45,683 bases of DNA, from NCBI RefSeq assembly GCF_003999195.1, contig NZ_RJVR01000244.1, positions 1 to 45,683 of the forward strand, read 5' to 3'. The translations under genes were made by a program, and so were the position numbers. Position 1 is the stretch's first letter. Each line of letters begins with the position of its first letter. The notes below the pieces were generated by a model. That model made no database searches, had not been told where the DNA came from, and saw only the letters and a program-made list of their open reading frames with translations. Shown piece after piece: positions 7,888 to 16,223 of the stretch. This stretch comes from Streptomyces soli. GTDB lineage: Bacteria > Actinomycetota > Actinomycetes > Streptomycetales > Streptomycetaceae.

Positions 7888-8037
7888 CTATGAGAGCAGG
7901 ATCCGCTGCCGGAGCAGGGGGAAGGCTGCTCGGCCGTACATCTGGCGCTTGATGGGCTTGGCCTTGGTGTTGGTGTTGGTGTTGGTGCCCTCGACGGGGC
8001 CGTTGCTGGAAGGCAGGGCCAGCCAGGGGACGGCCTA
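7888..8037 (-). pseudogene. ISL3-family transposase, C-terminal remnant
   Basis: Reading the reverse strand from about 8037 to the TAG at 7888-7890 gives LALPSSNGPVEGTNT, then KAKPIKRQMYGRAAFPLLRQ and RILLS. This is the C-terminus of ISL3 transposases (NGPVEG-N-K-K-KRQMYGRAGF-LLR-R-LL). An in-frame stop lies just upstream, so only about 47 codons survive. The bases between about 7745 and 7890 may be the adjoining IS end, which would explain the odd C-terminus of the PP2C gene. Confidence 0.65.
7964..7987 (+). repeat. (TTGGTG)4 hexamer repeat in ISL3 remnant
   Basis: Four exact TTGGTG units encode, on the reverse strand, an expanded TNTNTNT stretch inside the ISL3 fragment, where family members have a single N-T pair. 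The pattern points to slippage after the gene stopped being selected. Confidence 0.75.
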
Positions 8038-8039
8038 CC

Positions 8040-8500
8040 AGCTGATCACCGAGCGTCACAATTTCATGATCACCAAGACCTGTGCCCGCCTTGCTCTCGG
8101 GGTCGCTCCCCGCGCCTATCCGCGCGACCTCTTATACGCGCTCTGGCTCGGCGTCCGAAACAACCCGCTGACGGTGATCGTCGCCAAGGACGACTACCAG
8201 CCGACCATGACCCACCGTCGAGATCACGAAAAGAGCGGCGGTCACCACCGACTTCAGGCTCAAGAAAGCGTAGTCGTCTGCTGCTTCTGACATGACCGGC
8301 AACTGGATCCGCGTGCCACCTCGCCGACCGGCGAAGCGGCACGCGGGTCGTCACCTCGTCACCTCCCCACCGACACTGTTGCGTTCAGCGTCGGGATCGT
8401 GGTCACGCCGTCCTCCCCTGACCACGACTTGACCAGCCGGGACAGGGCCGCAAACCAGACCCGGTCGAGCATCTAGGCAGTCCACATCACAGCCAGAGAG
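8040..8500. other. Gap with no assignable gene
   Basis: A forward frame runs to 8290 but shows no family signature, and no ribosome-binding site supports a start. Apart from the hairpin at 8306-8349 I see nothing that can be named. It is probably decayed DNA next to the ISL3 remnant. Confidence 0.45.
8306..8349. terminator. Large nested hairpin before the galactoside locus
   Basis: CCGCGTGCC (8309-8317) pairs with GGCACGCGG (8338-8346), and inside it TCGCC (8321-8325) pairs with GGCGA (8330-8334). The outer bases extend the stem by about three pairs. It may insulate the locus that starts at 8511 from upstream transcription, or be part of an IS end. Confidence 0.5.
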
Positions 8501-8510
8501 CTTTTTTAAG

Positions 8511-8524
8511 TTAATTAGTAATAA
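8511..8524. promoter_or_regulatory. Operator candidate TTAATTAGTAATAA (site 1)
   Basis: The core ATTA-G-TAAT is a perfect palindrome in otherwise very GC-rich DNA. The centre G (8518) is 10 nt upstream of the -35 TTGACA. The same palindrome at the same distance precedes the transporter operon (10827-10837). The likely binder is the FadR/GntR regulator encoded at 17024; this is inferred from position only. Confidence 0.65.
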
Positions 8525-8527
8525 CCG

Positions 8528-8556
8528 TTGACAGGGAACGGTGGCGCAGCCACAGT
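8528..8556 (+). promoter_or_regulatory. Promoter of secreted alpha-galactosidase
   Basis: TTGACA (8528-8533), a 17-nt spacer and CACAGT (8551-8556) form a sigma-70-type promoter with a perfect -35 and a weak -10. Initiation near 8563 would give a leader of about 64 nt before the GTG at 8627. Confidence 0.55.
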
Positions 8557-8626
8557 CTTCGTCGTGGCGCCGCCGCCGTGATCTTGGGTCGGCGGGGTGC
8601 CTTACCCCAACTCTCGGGAGACATCA

Positions 8627-10765
8627 GTGACTTCGCATCGTGGATGGATGGTGCGTGCTCGTTGTGCAGCGGCTTTTCTCGGGGCCACCGCACTGATCGG
8701 GGTGGTGGTGCCGACGGCACACGCCGCGGACGACCAGGGAGCACCGCAGTACTACAACAGCGGCCTTGCCCCCACGCCATACATGGGCTGGAACACCTAC
8801 TACGGCCTCGGCGCACCGACTGAGGCGCAAGTCAAGAGCGTTGCCGACTATCTGGTCAGCAGCGGGCTCAGAGACAGCGGCTACAACATCGTCTGGCTTG
8901 ACGGCGGCTGGCAGGCTGACAATCCGCGCGACAGCCAGGGACGGCTCGTCGCGAATCTCGACCGATTCCCCTCTGGCATCCCGTCGCTCGTGACCTATCT
9001 CCACCAGCGAGGTCTGAAGGCCGGGATCTACACGGACGCGGGCACCTACGACGGCGGCAAGAGCTGTGGGCTCGGCAGCCGTGGCCACTACACCGAGGAC
9101 GCGCAGCAGTTCGCGGACTGGAAGATCGACGCCATCAAGGTGGACTTCCTGTGCGGGGTCTCCGAGAAGCTCGATCCGGGACCGGCGTTCAAGGAGTTCA
9201 GTGACGCGGTCGCCAAAACCGGCCGACCGATGCTGCTGAACCTCTGCAACCCGCTCACCGACGATTGGGGTCTGCCGCACACTCCCGCGCAGGACGCGCA
9301 CAACGCGTACACCTACGGGCCGACCACGGCCGACTCGTGGCGCACCGGCACCGACATCGCCTGGGGATCTCCCACGGCCGGCGAGTGGCCCAACATCCTG
9401 CGTGCCGCCGACGCCAACGCCTGGCATCCGGAGGCACAGGGGCCCGGACACTACAACGATCCCGACTATCTGATACCCATGCGCAAGCTCTCGGACGGCA
9501 CGTATGAGCTGTCCCAGGAGGAGTCCACGACCCAGGTGGTGATGTGGGCCGAGATGGCCTCCCCGCTGGTCGTCGGCTCCGATCCGCGCACGCTGCCCCA
9601 GTCGATGATCGACACGCTGCGCAACCCCGAGATCCTCGCCGTCGACCAGGATCCGCTCGGCATCCAGGGCGTCCGCATCGCCACCGACACGACCGGCGAC
9701 GTCTACAGCAAGGTCCTCAAGGGCTCGGGCAACCGCGCGGTCGTTCTGCTCAACCGTTCGGACCACGCTGCCGAGCGCACGGTGAGGTTCTCCGACGCCG
9801 GACTGGCCGGCGAGGTCGCGGTCCGCGACCTGCGCGCCCGGGAGGACCGAGGTGGGCGCACCGGCTCGTACACCGTCACCGTGCCCGCGCACGGTACGGC
9901 GTTCCTCAAGCTGTCCGGCAAGGACGACGCCCCCGGAGTGTCCCTGGGCACCAAGTCCTCGGCGAGCCCCGCGCTGGTGCGTGACGGCGACAAGCTGACC
10001 GCCTTCACCCGCGGCGCCGACGGTTCGCTGCGCGAGCAGACCGGGAGCGACGGCCACTGGTCCTCGCACACCACTGTGCTCGGCGGCCCCGGGCAGGGCA
10101 AGGTCCTCGGCCAGCCCGCGGCGTACGGCACGCCTGCCGCGGCGGGTGGTCGTATCGACGTCTTCGTCCGGGGCGAGGACAACGCCGCCTACCGGCGCGT
10201 CTACAGCGGCGGACAGTGGGGTCACTGGCAGAAGCTGGGCGGGACGCTGAGCGACGCGCCGAGCGTCGCCTTCGAGAGCCCCGACAACTGGACCCTCTTT
10301 GCGCGCGGCGCGAACGGCTCCATCGTCTCGCGCGGTCCTGACGGCGGCTGGAGCTCGATCGGCACCCCCACGGACCTCAACGTGTACGGGCGCCCATCGG
10401 CCATCACCGACGCGGCCGGCCGGATTCATGTCGCCGTACGCACCAACGACGACGCGGTGTGGACGCGGGTGCGTGACGCCTCGGGCACCTGGTCGGACTG
10501 GACCTCGCTGGGCGGGACGGTCAGTGGCAGCCCGACGCTGGTGGCGACGGGGAACACCGTGCACCTGTACGTCCGCGCCAGTGACTACACACTCTGGCAG
10601 CGTTCCTACGCCGCGGACGCGGACAGCTGGGGTGGTTGGTCACCGGTGACCGGATTCGTGAGCGGCGTTCTCGACGGCGCGCTCGGGGCGACCGCGGGCC
10701 CGGACGGCAGTGTGCTGTCCGTCTTCCGCGGGGTCAGTGGCAGGGTCCACCAGAGCAAGCTCTGA
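8627..10765 (+). CDS. Secreted GH27 alpha-galactosidase with beta-propeller lectin-like tail
   Basis: The 712-residue extracellular enzyme begins with a Sec signal peptide (hydrophobic core ending PTAHA, cleavage about residue 33). The GH27 barrel follows: PYMGWNTYYG, the nucleophile Asp about 173 in IKVDFLCG, the acid/base Asp about 243 in WRTGTDIAW, and the conserved GPGHYNDPDYL. A short beta domain ends near residue 440. Residues about 450-712 hold tandem blades with recurring LFARG/VRG-x-D-x-x-W motifs, like PLL-type propeller lectins, which probably tether the enzyme to glycans. GTG 8627 was chosen because GGGAG lies 6 nt upstream and a charged n-region follows. It releases galactose from alpha-galactosides for the transporter operon that follows. 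Confidence 0.93.
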   Translation: MTSHRGWMVRARCAAAFLGATALIGVVVPTAHAADDQGAPQYYNSGLAPTPYMGWNTYYGLGAPTEAQVKSVADYLVSSGLRDSGYNIVWLDGGWQADNPRDSQGRLVANLDRFPSGIPSLVTYLHQRGLKAGIYTDAGTYDGGKSCGLGSRGHYTEDAQQFADWKIDAIKVDFLCGVSEKLDPGPAFKEFSDAVAKTGRPMLLNLCNPLTDDWGLPHTPAQDAHNAYTYGPTTADSWRTGTDIAWGSPTAGEWPNILRAADANAWHPEAQGPGHYNDPDYLIPMRKLSDGTYELSQEESTTQVVMWAEMASPLVVGSDPRTLPQSMIDTLRNPEILAVDQDPLGIQGVRIATDTTGDVYSKVLKGSGNRAVVLLNRSDHAAERTVRFSDAGLAGEVAVRDLRAREDRGGRTGSYTVTVPAHGTAFLKLSGKDDAPGVSLGTKSSASPALVRDGDKLTAFTRGADGSLREQTGSDGHWSSHTTVLGGPGQGKVLGQPAAYGTPAAAGGRIDVFVRGEDNAAYRRVYSGGQWGHWQKLGGTLSDAPSVAFESPDNWTLFARGANGSIVSRGPDGGWSSIGTPTDLNVYGRPSAITDAAGRIHVAVRTNDDAVWTRVRDASGTWSDWTSLGGTVSGSPTLVATGNTVHLYVRASDYTLWQRSYAADADSWGGWSPVTGFVSGVLDGALGATAGPDGSVLSVFRGVSGRVHQSKL

Positions 10766-10774
10766 CGAGCCGCC

Positions 10775-10800
10775 TGCGGCCCGGGCCGCCGCGGGCCGCA
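10775..10800. terminator. Hairpin terminator after GH27 gene
   Basis: TGCGGCCCG (10775-10783) and CGGGCCGCA (10792-10800) form a 9-bp perfect GC stem with an 8-nt loop, 10 nt after the stop codon. Confidence 0.7.
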
Positions 10801-10826
10801 CGGTCCCCGATGGCCCATTAGAAATA

Positions 10827-10837
10827 AATTAGTAATT
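10827..10837. promoter_or_regulatory. Operator candidate AATTAGTAATT (site 2)
   Basis: A perfect 11-bp palindrome with a central G (10832) lies 10 nt upstream of TTGACG. It repeats the core of the site before the GH27 gene, with identical geometry, so both promoters are probably controlled by the same regulator. Confidence 0.7.
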
Positions 10838-10841
10838 CATC

Positions 10842-10870
10842 TTGACGGTGCTGCGACACCGCGTCACTCT
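10842..10870 (+). promoter_or_regulatory. Promoter of the galactoside transport and catabolic operon
   Basis: TTGACG (10842-10847), 17 nt and CACTCT (10865-10870) mirror the promoter before the GH27 gene (TTGACA-17-CACAGT). Initiation would fall near 10877, about 60 nt before the binding-protein ATG. Confidence 0.6.
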
Positions 10871-10880
10871 GATTCAGCCG

Positions 10881-10916
10881 AACGAGGGCCCGGCCGTTAG
10901 GGGGCCGGGCCCCGTT
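10881..10916 (+). other. Strong 5'-leader hairpin
   Basis: GGGCCCGGCC (10886-10895) and GGCCGGGCCC (10903-10912) form a perfect 10-bp stem with a 7-nt loop. AACG and CGTT extend it by four pairs around one bulged A. It lies after the predicted transcription start and before the ribosome-binding site of the binding-protein gene. It could stabilise the mRNA or act as an attenuator. Confidence 0.65.
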
Positions 10917-10938
10917 CCTTGGCATAGGGAGTTCTGCC

Positions 10939-12231
10939 ATGATCACCTCACCACCCAGCCGCCGTGGGTTCCTCACCGGAGCGGGCGCCATCGGCGCCGC
11001 CGCGCTGATGAGCGGCTGCGTCGCATCCAGCTCGGGCGGTAGCGGGAGCCAGTCGAGCGGCGGGCCGGTCACCCTGCAGTCCAACCTCTCCTCACCGCAG
11101 GCGAAGTCCGCCATGCAGAACCTCGTCGACTCGTACAACAAGCGGGGCAGTGGGAAGGCCGAGCTCAACACCGTCGCCTCCGAGACGTTCCGCACCCAAC
11201 TGCCGACGTACCTCACCTCCGCCAACCCGCCTGACCTGCTGACCTGGTACCCCGGTTCTGTCGCGAACTCGTATGCCAAGAAAGACCTGCTGCTCGACGT
11301 CAGCGACATCTGGAGCAAGCCGGAATTCGCCGGGTACTCCGCCGCGCAGCAGAGGTTGTGCACCTCCTCGGCAGGCAAGAAGGTGTTCGTCCCCGCCACC
11401 TACTACTGGTGGGGCGTCTTCTACCGGAAGTCGAACTTCGCCAAGTGGGGCTTGCAGGAGCCCACGACGTGGGACGAGTTCCTCGGCCTGTGCGACAAGC
11501 TCAAGTCCAAGGGTGTCGCCCCGATCGGGCTCGGCGCGGGCGGCAACACCGCCTGGGTGGCCTCCTCCTGGTTCGACTACCTGAACATCCGCGTCAACGG
11601 CGCCCAGTACCACCGTGATCTGCTCGCCGGCAAGCACCGTTTCGACGACCCTGAGGTCCGCAAGGTCTTCGACCGGTGGAGCGAGGCCCTGCCGTACTTC
11701 GACCCCAATGGCACGGCGCTGGCCTTCCAGGACGCCACCACCGCCCTTCTCCAGAGCCGCACGGGCATGATGCTCATCGGCACCTTCTTCGCCGACGCCG
11801 CGCCCAAGGACCAGCTCGACGACATCGACTTCTTCCGCTTCCCGGTCATCGACCCCGAGATCCCGCTCGCCGAAGAAGGGCCCACCGACGGCTACTTCGC
11901 CAGCGCCCACACGCGACACAAGGCCGAAGTCAAGGATTTCATGCGCTACATGGCCACGGCCGAGGCTCAGGAGATCTACATCAAGGGCTCGTCGGGGACC
12001 GCACTGCCGACCAACCCCACGGCCAAGGACTCCGGTACCGCGCTGGTCAAGAAGGGCCGCGCGCTGATCGAGAGCGCCTCGGACGTCACGCAGTTCTTCA
12101 ACCGCGACTCCAGCGACGCCCTCCAGCCCACCGCCGACACCGCTCTCACCCGCTTCCTCGCCAAGCCGAAGCAGATCGACTCCATTCTCACAACCTGGCA
12201 GCGGGACGCGCAGAAGATCTGGAGCCAGTGA
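10939..12231 (+). CDS. Sugar ABC transporter substrate-binding lipoprotein
   Basis: The 430-residue protein has a twin-arginine lipoprotein signal (SRRGF near residue 8, lipobox LMSGC with Cys27) and a type-1 extracellular solute-binding domain. That domain has the family signature: WGVFYRKSNFAKWGLQEPTTWDE (residues about 158-180), MLIGTFFAD, and DGYFASAHTRHKAEVKDFMRYM. These proteins anchor in the membrane outer face and deliver oligosaccharides to the MalF/MalG-type permeases that follow. Because it lies between two alpha-galactosidases, melibiose- or raffinose-type alpha-galactosides are the likely ligands (inference). GGGAG precedes the ATG. Confidence 0.92.
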   Translation: MITSPPSRRGFLTGAGAIGAAALMSGCVASSSGGSGSQSSGGPVTLQSNLSSPQAKSAMQNLVDSYNKRGSGKAELNTVASETFRTQLPTYLTSANPPDLLTWYPGSVANSYAKKDLLLDVSDIWSKPEFAGYSAAQQRLCTSSAGKKVFVPATYYWWGVFYRKSNFAKWGLQEPTTWDEFLGLCDKLKSKGVAPIGLGAGGNTAWVASSWFDYLNIRVNGAQYHRDLLAGKHRFDDPEVRKVFDRWSEALPYFDPNGTALAFQDATTALLQSRTGMMLIGTFFADAAPKDQLDDIDFFRFPVIDPEIPLAEEGPTDGYFASAHTRHKAEVKDFMRYMATAEAQEIYIKGSSGTALPTNPTAKDSGTALVKKGRALIESASDVTQFFNRDSSDALQPTADTALTRFLAKPKQIDSILTTWQRDAQKIWSQ

Positions 12232-12232
12232 G

Positions 12233-13132
12233 ATGGCGGTTTTCACCGCGACCCGGGTGCGGAGGCGGGCGACCGGGGTCCCGCCCGTGGTCCTCGCCTT
12301 CGTCCTCGTGCCCCTGCTGGCAGAGACATTCTGGGTGTTCTGGCCGGCCATCCAGGGCTTCTATCTCTCCCTCACCCAGTGGGACGGCGTCTCCGCGCCG
12401 AAGTTCATAGGCCTGGGCAACTACCGCGAGATGCTCGGCGACAGCGTGTTCCGTACCGCCGTCCTCGACACCGTGCTGTGGCTGTTGCTGTTCGGGGGGC
12501 TCTCGGCGGTCCTCGGGCTCGGCGCCGCCCTCCTGCTCCAGCAGGAGCGGCGCGGTGTCGGCTTCTACCGCGCCGCGCTCTTCCTGCCTGTGGTGTTCTC
12601 CCTCGTCGCCACCGCGCTGGTGTGGCAGGCGATGTATCAGCCCGATGGGCTGATCAACAAGACGCTCGAAGGCGTCGGGCTCGGCAGCCTCACCCACGCC
12701 TGGCTCGCCGACCAGGGCACCGCCTTCTACGCCGTGATCGTGCCCGCCCTGTGGCGGCAGATCGGCTATGTGATGGTGCTCTACCTCGCCGGCCTCAAAG
12801 GCATCGATCCGGTGCTGTACGAAGCGGCAAAAGTGGACGGCGCAACCCGGTGGCAGCAGTTCCGCAACATCACCATGCCGCAGCTGAGCAGTGTCAACGC
12901 CGTCGTCCTGTCGGTCATCGTCATCGACTCACTGCGCTCGTTCGACGTGGTGTGGGCGCTCACCCGCGGCGGGCCATACCACTCCTCCGAACTGCTCAGC
13001 ACCTACATGTACTCCACCGCGTTCCAATCGCTGCGGCTGGGATACGGCTCCGCCCTCGCGGTCGTGATCTTCTTGCTGGCCTTCGGGGTCATCGTGTCCT
13101 ACCTCGTCCGCGCCTTCCGGGAGGCCGACTGA
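12233..13132 (+). CDS. Sugar ABC transporter permease, MalF type
   Basis: The 299-residue membrane protein has six hydrophobic segments and the cytoplasmic EAA loop YEAAKVDGATRWQQFRNITM at about residue 196, which docks onto the transport ATPase. The fold is that of the MalF/UgpA family. It starts 1 nt after the stop codon of the binding-protein gene and overlaps the next permease by one base, so the three are co-translated. No ATPase gene is present; Streptomyces sugar importers commonly share the single ATPase MsiK encoded elsewhere. Confidence 0.92.
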   Translation: MAVFTATRVRRRATGVPPVVLAFVLVPLLAETFWVFWPAIQGFYLSLTQWDGVSAPKFIGLGNYREMLGDSVFRTAVLDTVLWLLLFGGLSAVLGLGAALLLQQERRGVGFYRAALFLPVVFSLVATALVWQAMYQPDGLINKTLEGVGLGSLTHAWLADQGTAFYAVIVPALWRQIGYVMVLYLAGLKGIDPVLYEAAKVDGATRWQQFRNITMPQLSSVNAVVLSVIVIDSLRSFDVVWALTRGGPYHSSELLSTYMYSTAFQSLRLGYGSALAVVIFLLAFGVIVSYLVRAFREAD

Positions 13133-14037
13133 TGACCGTCACCCAGCCCTCCGCGCCCACCACTGTCCGGAAGGACCGGGCCACGCCGCCGCGTTCCCGC
13201 GCGAACGGCCCCGTGAGCCGGAAGTGGGCGACCGCGGGCTTCCACATCGGCGCGAGCGCGCTGTCCGTGCTGTGGCTGCTACCGATCGTGCTCGTCCTCG
13301 TCACCAGCACGCGTTCCTTCGACGACATCGCGGCCAACGGCCTCGGCAGCCTGCCACACTCCTTCACCCTGGACGGCTTCCGTCAGGCCTGGGTGGACGG
13401 CGGCCAGGAGCGCGCACTCATCAACAGCATGCTGGTCAGCGTCCCCACCGTGCTGCTGTCACTGCTGCTGGCATCCATGGCCGCGTTCGCACTCAGCCGC
13501 TACGAATTGCCGCTGCGCCGCACGCTGCTGCTGCTGATGCTCGGCGGCAACCTGCTGCCCCCGCAGATCTTGCTGATCCCGGTCTCCAAACTCACCGAGT
13601 TGCTCGGCCTGTACGACAGCCTGTACGCCCTCATCGGCGTCCAGGTCGGCTTCGGCGTCGGCTTCTACGTCTTCGTGCTGCAGGGCTTCATGCGGGCCAT
13701 CCCGGCGGAGATACAGCAGGCCGCCGTCATCGACGGCGCGGGCCCCTGGCAGCTCTACCGGCGGATCATCATGCCCCTCGCCAGGCCGGCGCTCGCCGCG
13801 CTCTGTGCCCTCTCCTTCACCTGGATCTTCAACGATCTGCTGTGGGCGATCACCGTGCTGCGCACGGACAGCCAGATGCCCATCACGGCCTCACTCCTCA
13901 ACCTGCAGGGACAGTACGTGTCCATGTGGAACGTCATCGCGGCCGGCTCGGTCATCGCCGCCGTTCCGACCGTGATCGTATTCCTGCGATTCCAGCGTCA
14001 CTTCGTGGCCGGACTCAACCTGGGAGCAGTCAAGTGA
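13132..14037 (+). CDS. Sugar ABC transporter permease, MalG type
   Basis: The 301-residue permease has a Pro/Arg-rich cytoplasmic N-terminus of about 35 residues, six membrane segments and the EAA loop QQAAVIDGAGPWQLYRRIIMPL near residue 195. The family is MalG/UgpE. Its ATG shares a base with the stop codon of the MalF-type gene, and its own stop lies within the GTG start of the GH36 gene, so the operon is contiguous. Confidence 0.92.
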   Translation: MTVTQPSAPTTVRKDRATPPRSRANGPVSRKWATAGFHIGASALSVLWLLPIVLVLVTSTRSFDDIAANGLGSLPHSFTLDGFRQAWVDGGQERALINSMLVSVPTVLLSLLLASMAAFALSRYELPLRRTLLLLMLGGNLLPPQILLIPVSKLTELLGLYDSLYALIGVQVGFGVGFYVFVLQGFMRAIPAEIQQAAVIDGAGPWQLYRRIIMPLARPALAALCALSFTWIFNDLLWAITVLRTDSQMPITASLLNLQGQYVSMWNVIAAGSVIAAVPTVIVFLRFQRHFVAGLNLGAVK

Positions 14038-16139
14038 CCTCGCACGACCGGTGGATCCTGCGCACCGAGAACACCACCTACGCGGTCGCTCTCGCAGCCG
14101 AGGGCCCCTGGGTAGAGCTCACCGCCTGGGGCCCGCACGGTGCCGAGACCGGGCCCTCGCCGCTCGACTGGTCGGGACACACCCACTTCATCACTCCCGC
14201 CGACGCCGCACCCGCCGAGTACATCCCTTACGGTCTGCGGCCGTTCACCGGCGCCGACCTCGTCGCACAGCGCCCCGGCGAAGAGCGTGGAATGTGGTGG
14301 ACGTTCAGCCCGGAAAGCACCGAAACCACCGAAACCACCCTGCGGCTGGTCTTCGACGACAAGGCCCTCGGCCTGCGGGTGGCGCTCTGCTACGAGGCCG
14401 TGCGTGGCACCGACGTGATACTGCGCTGGAGCGAACTCACCTGCACCGGTGAGGACGAACTGCGCCTGGAGCGCTTCGACTCCGCGGCCGTGAACGTCCC
14501 GGTCACGGCCGGCGCCCGGCTCACCTTCCTCACCGGCCAGTGGGTGCAGGAATTCCAGCGCACCGAGCTCGAACTGACCCGAGGGCGTTTCGAGATGGCC
14601 AGCACCCAGGCGGTGCCGGGCCACGCGTACGCACCCTGGCTCGCCGTCCAGGACGCCGCCCACCCGGCCGACGGCAAAACCCCCACCTACGGCGTCGCCC
14701 TGGAGTGGCCGGGCAACTGGCACATCACCACGGACGCCGAGCCCGGCGGAGCGGTGAGGATACGCGCCGGGCGGCTGCCCCACGAGGGCGCCGTCCGACT
14801 CGCCCCCGGTGCCACCCTCACCACACCGCGCCTGGCCTGTGCCTTCAGCCCGGAAGGGATCGACGGCCTCGCCCGGGTCTGGCACCGCTACGAGCGGCAC
14901 CTCACCGGTGACCGGATGAACCGCACGCGCAAGGTCCTGTACAACTCGTGGGAAGCCACCGGCTTCGACGTCGAGGCCGGGAGTCAGCTGAAACTCGCCA
15001 GGATCGCCGCCGGTCTCGGTGCCGAACTGTTCGTCGTCGACGACGGCTGGTTCCCCGGCCGACACGACGACACCGGCGGCCTGGGCGACTGGTACCCCGA
15101 CCCCGCAGCCTTCCCCCAGGGATTCGACGACTTCATCGGCGAAGTCCACTGGCTGGGAATGGACTTCGGGCTCTGGGTGGAGCCGGAGGCGATCAGCCCC
15201 AAGTCCGCGCTCTACTCGGAGCACCCGGAGTGGGTCTACCGCATCGAAGGCCGCCCCGCCACGCTGGTACGCAACCAACTGCTGCTCGATCTCGGTCGCG
15301 AGGACGTCCAGGACTTCGTCATCACGACTCTCGACCGGCTGCTCAGCGACCACGCCGTCAGCTACCTCAAGTGGGACATGAACCGCCCGCCCACCGAGCG
15401 CGGCCGGCCGGGCGGCGGCCCCGTCGAGAAGCAGGACCTCGACGCCGCACACGTCGCCGGCTATCTCCGCGTCCTCGACCACCTGCGCGCCCACCACCCC
15501 CACGTCACCGTCGAGGGCTGCGCGGGCGGCGGGGCCCGCATCGAGCACGCCACCATCGCCCGAACGGACGTCGTCTGGCCCAGCGACAACACCGCACCGC
15601 TGGACCGGCTGGCCATCCAGTACGGCTATCTCCACGCCCACGCGCCGCACACCATGAGCTCCTGGGTCACCGACGCACCCGGAGTCTTCGACCCGCGCCC
15701 GCGCTCGCTCGGCTTCCGCTTCGTCAACGCGATGGCCGGGGTCCTCGGCATCGGCGCCGACATCCGCACCTGGTCGCCGGAGCAGCGCACCGAAGCCGCC
15801 CGCTGGATCGCCCGTTACAAGGAGATCCGCAACGTCATTCACCACGGCGAGATCCACCTGCTGAACACCCCGGCCGACGCGACCTGCGGCATCCAGTACG
15901 AGGAACCGGGCGGCGGCCGGATCGCCGTCACCGCGTGGAACACCGGCCGTCTCAGCGGCGCGCCCCTGGTGCCCGGCCGCGCGGCGAGACTGCGGCTGAG
16001 CGGCATCGATCCCGCGGCCCGCTACCGCGATGCCGCCTCCGGCACCGAATACACAGGAGCCCATCTGCTCCACTCGGGACTGCCGTTCGCCTGGACCGAC
16101 CGGTACGACGCCGAGCTGACCGTCCTGATCAGGCTCTAG
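14034..16139 (+). CDS. Cytoplasmic GH36 alpha-galactosidase
   Basis: The 701-residue enzyme has no signal peptide. It has the GH36 order: an N-terminal beta-supersandwich, then the barrel with NSWEATGFDV, ELFVVDDGWFPGRHDD, LWVEPEAISPKS, the nucleophile Asp448 in YLKWDMNR and the acid/base Asp518 in WPSDNTAPLDRL, and a C-terminal beta domain. GH36 enzymes hydrolyse terminal alpha-galactosyl bonds of imported melibiose or raffinose. GTG 14034 overlaps the permease stop (GTGA) and has GGGAG 8 nt upstream. The length fits the family. It is the intracellular partner of the secreted GH27 enzyme. Confidence 0.95.
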   Translation: MTSHDRWILRTENTTYAVALAAEGPWVELTAWGPHGAETGPSPLDWSGHTHFITPADAAPAEYIPYGLRPFTGADLVAQRPGEERGMWWTFSPESTETTETTLRLVFDDKALGLRVALCYEAVRGTDVILRWSELTCTGEDELRLERFDSAAVNVPVTAGARLTFLTGQWVQEFQRTELELTRGRFEMASTQAVPGHAYAPWLAVQDAAHPADGKTPTYGVALEWPGNWHITTDAEPGGAVRIRAGRLPHEGAVRLAPGATLTTPRLACAFSPEGIDGLARVWHRYERHLTGDRMNRTRKVLYNSWEATGFDVEAGSQLKLARIAAGLGAELFVVDDGWFPGRHDDTGGLGDWYPDPAAFPQGFDDFIGEVHWLGMDFGLWVEPEAISPKSALYSEHPEWVYRIEGRPATLVRNQLLLDLGREDVQDFVITTLDRLLSDHAVSYLKWDMNRPPTERGRPGGGPVEKQDLDAAHVAGYLRVLDHLRAHHPHVTVEGCAGGGARIEHATIARTDVVWPSDNTAPLDRLAIQYGYLHAHAPHTMSSWVTDAPGVFDPRPRSLGFRFVNAMAGVLGIGADIRTWSPEQRTEAARWIARYKEIRNVIHHGEIHLLNTPADATCGIQYEEPGGGRIAVTAWNTGRLSGAPLVPGRAARLRLSGIDPAARYRDAASGTEYTGAHLLHSGLPFAWTDRYDAELTVLIRL

Positions 16140-16223
16140 GCCGGCCATGGCGCGCCCAGTCGCTAAAGTCGGCCAGTGGCCCGGAAAACGCACACCACCC
16201 GCACACCGAGGAGTTGACGCCCC

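Noticed and set aside
7874..8290. Forward frame of 138 codons after the PP2C gene
   Set aside because: It is antisense to the ISL3 remnant at its start. The rest has no family signature or convincing start.
8624..10564. Reverse-strand open frame of 646 codons opposite the GH27 gene
   Set aside because: High-GC third-position bias of the real gene leaves the antisense frame open. The translation is Arg/Val/Gly-rich with no family signature and no ribosome-binding site.
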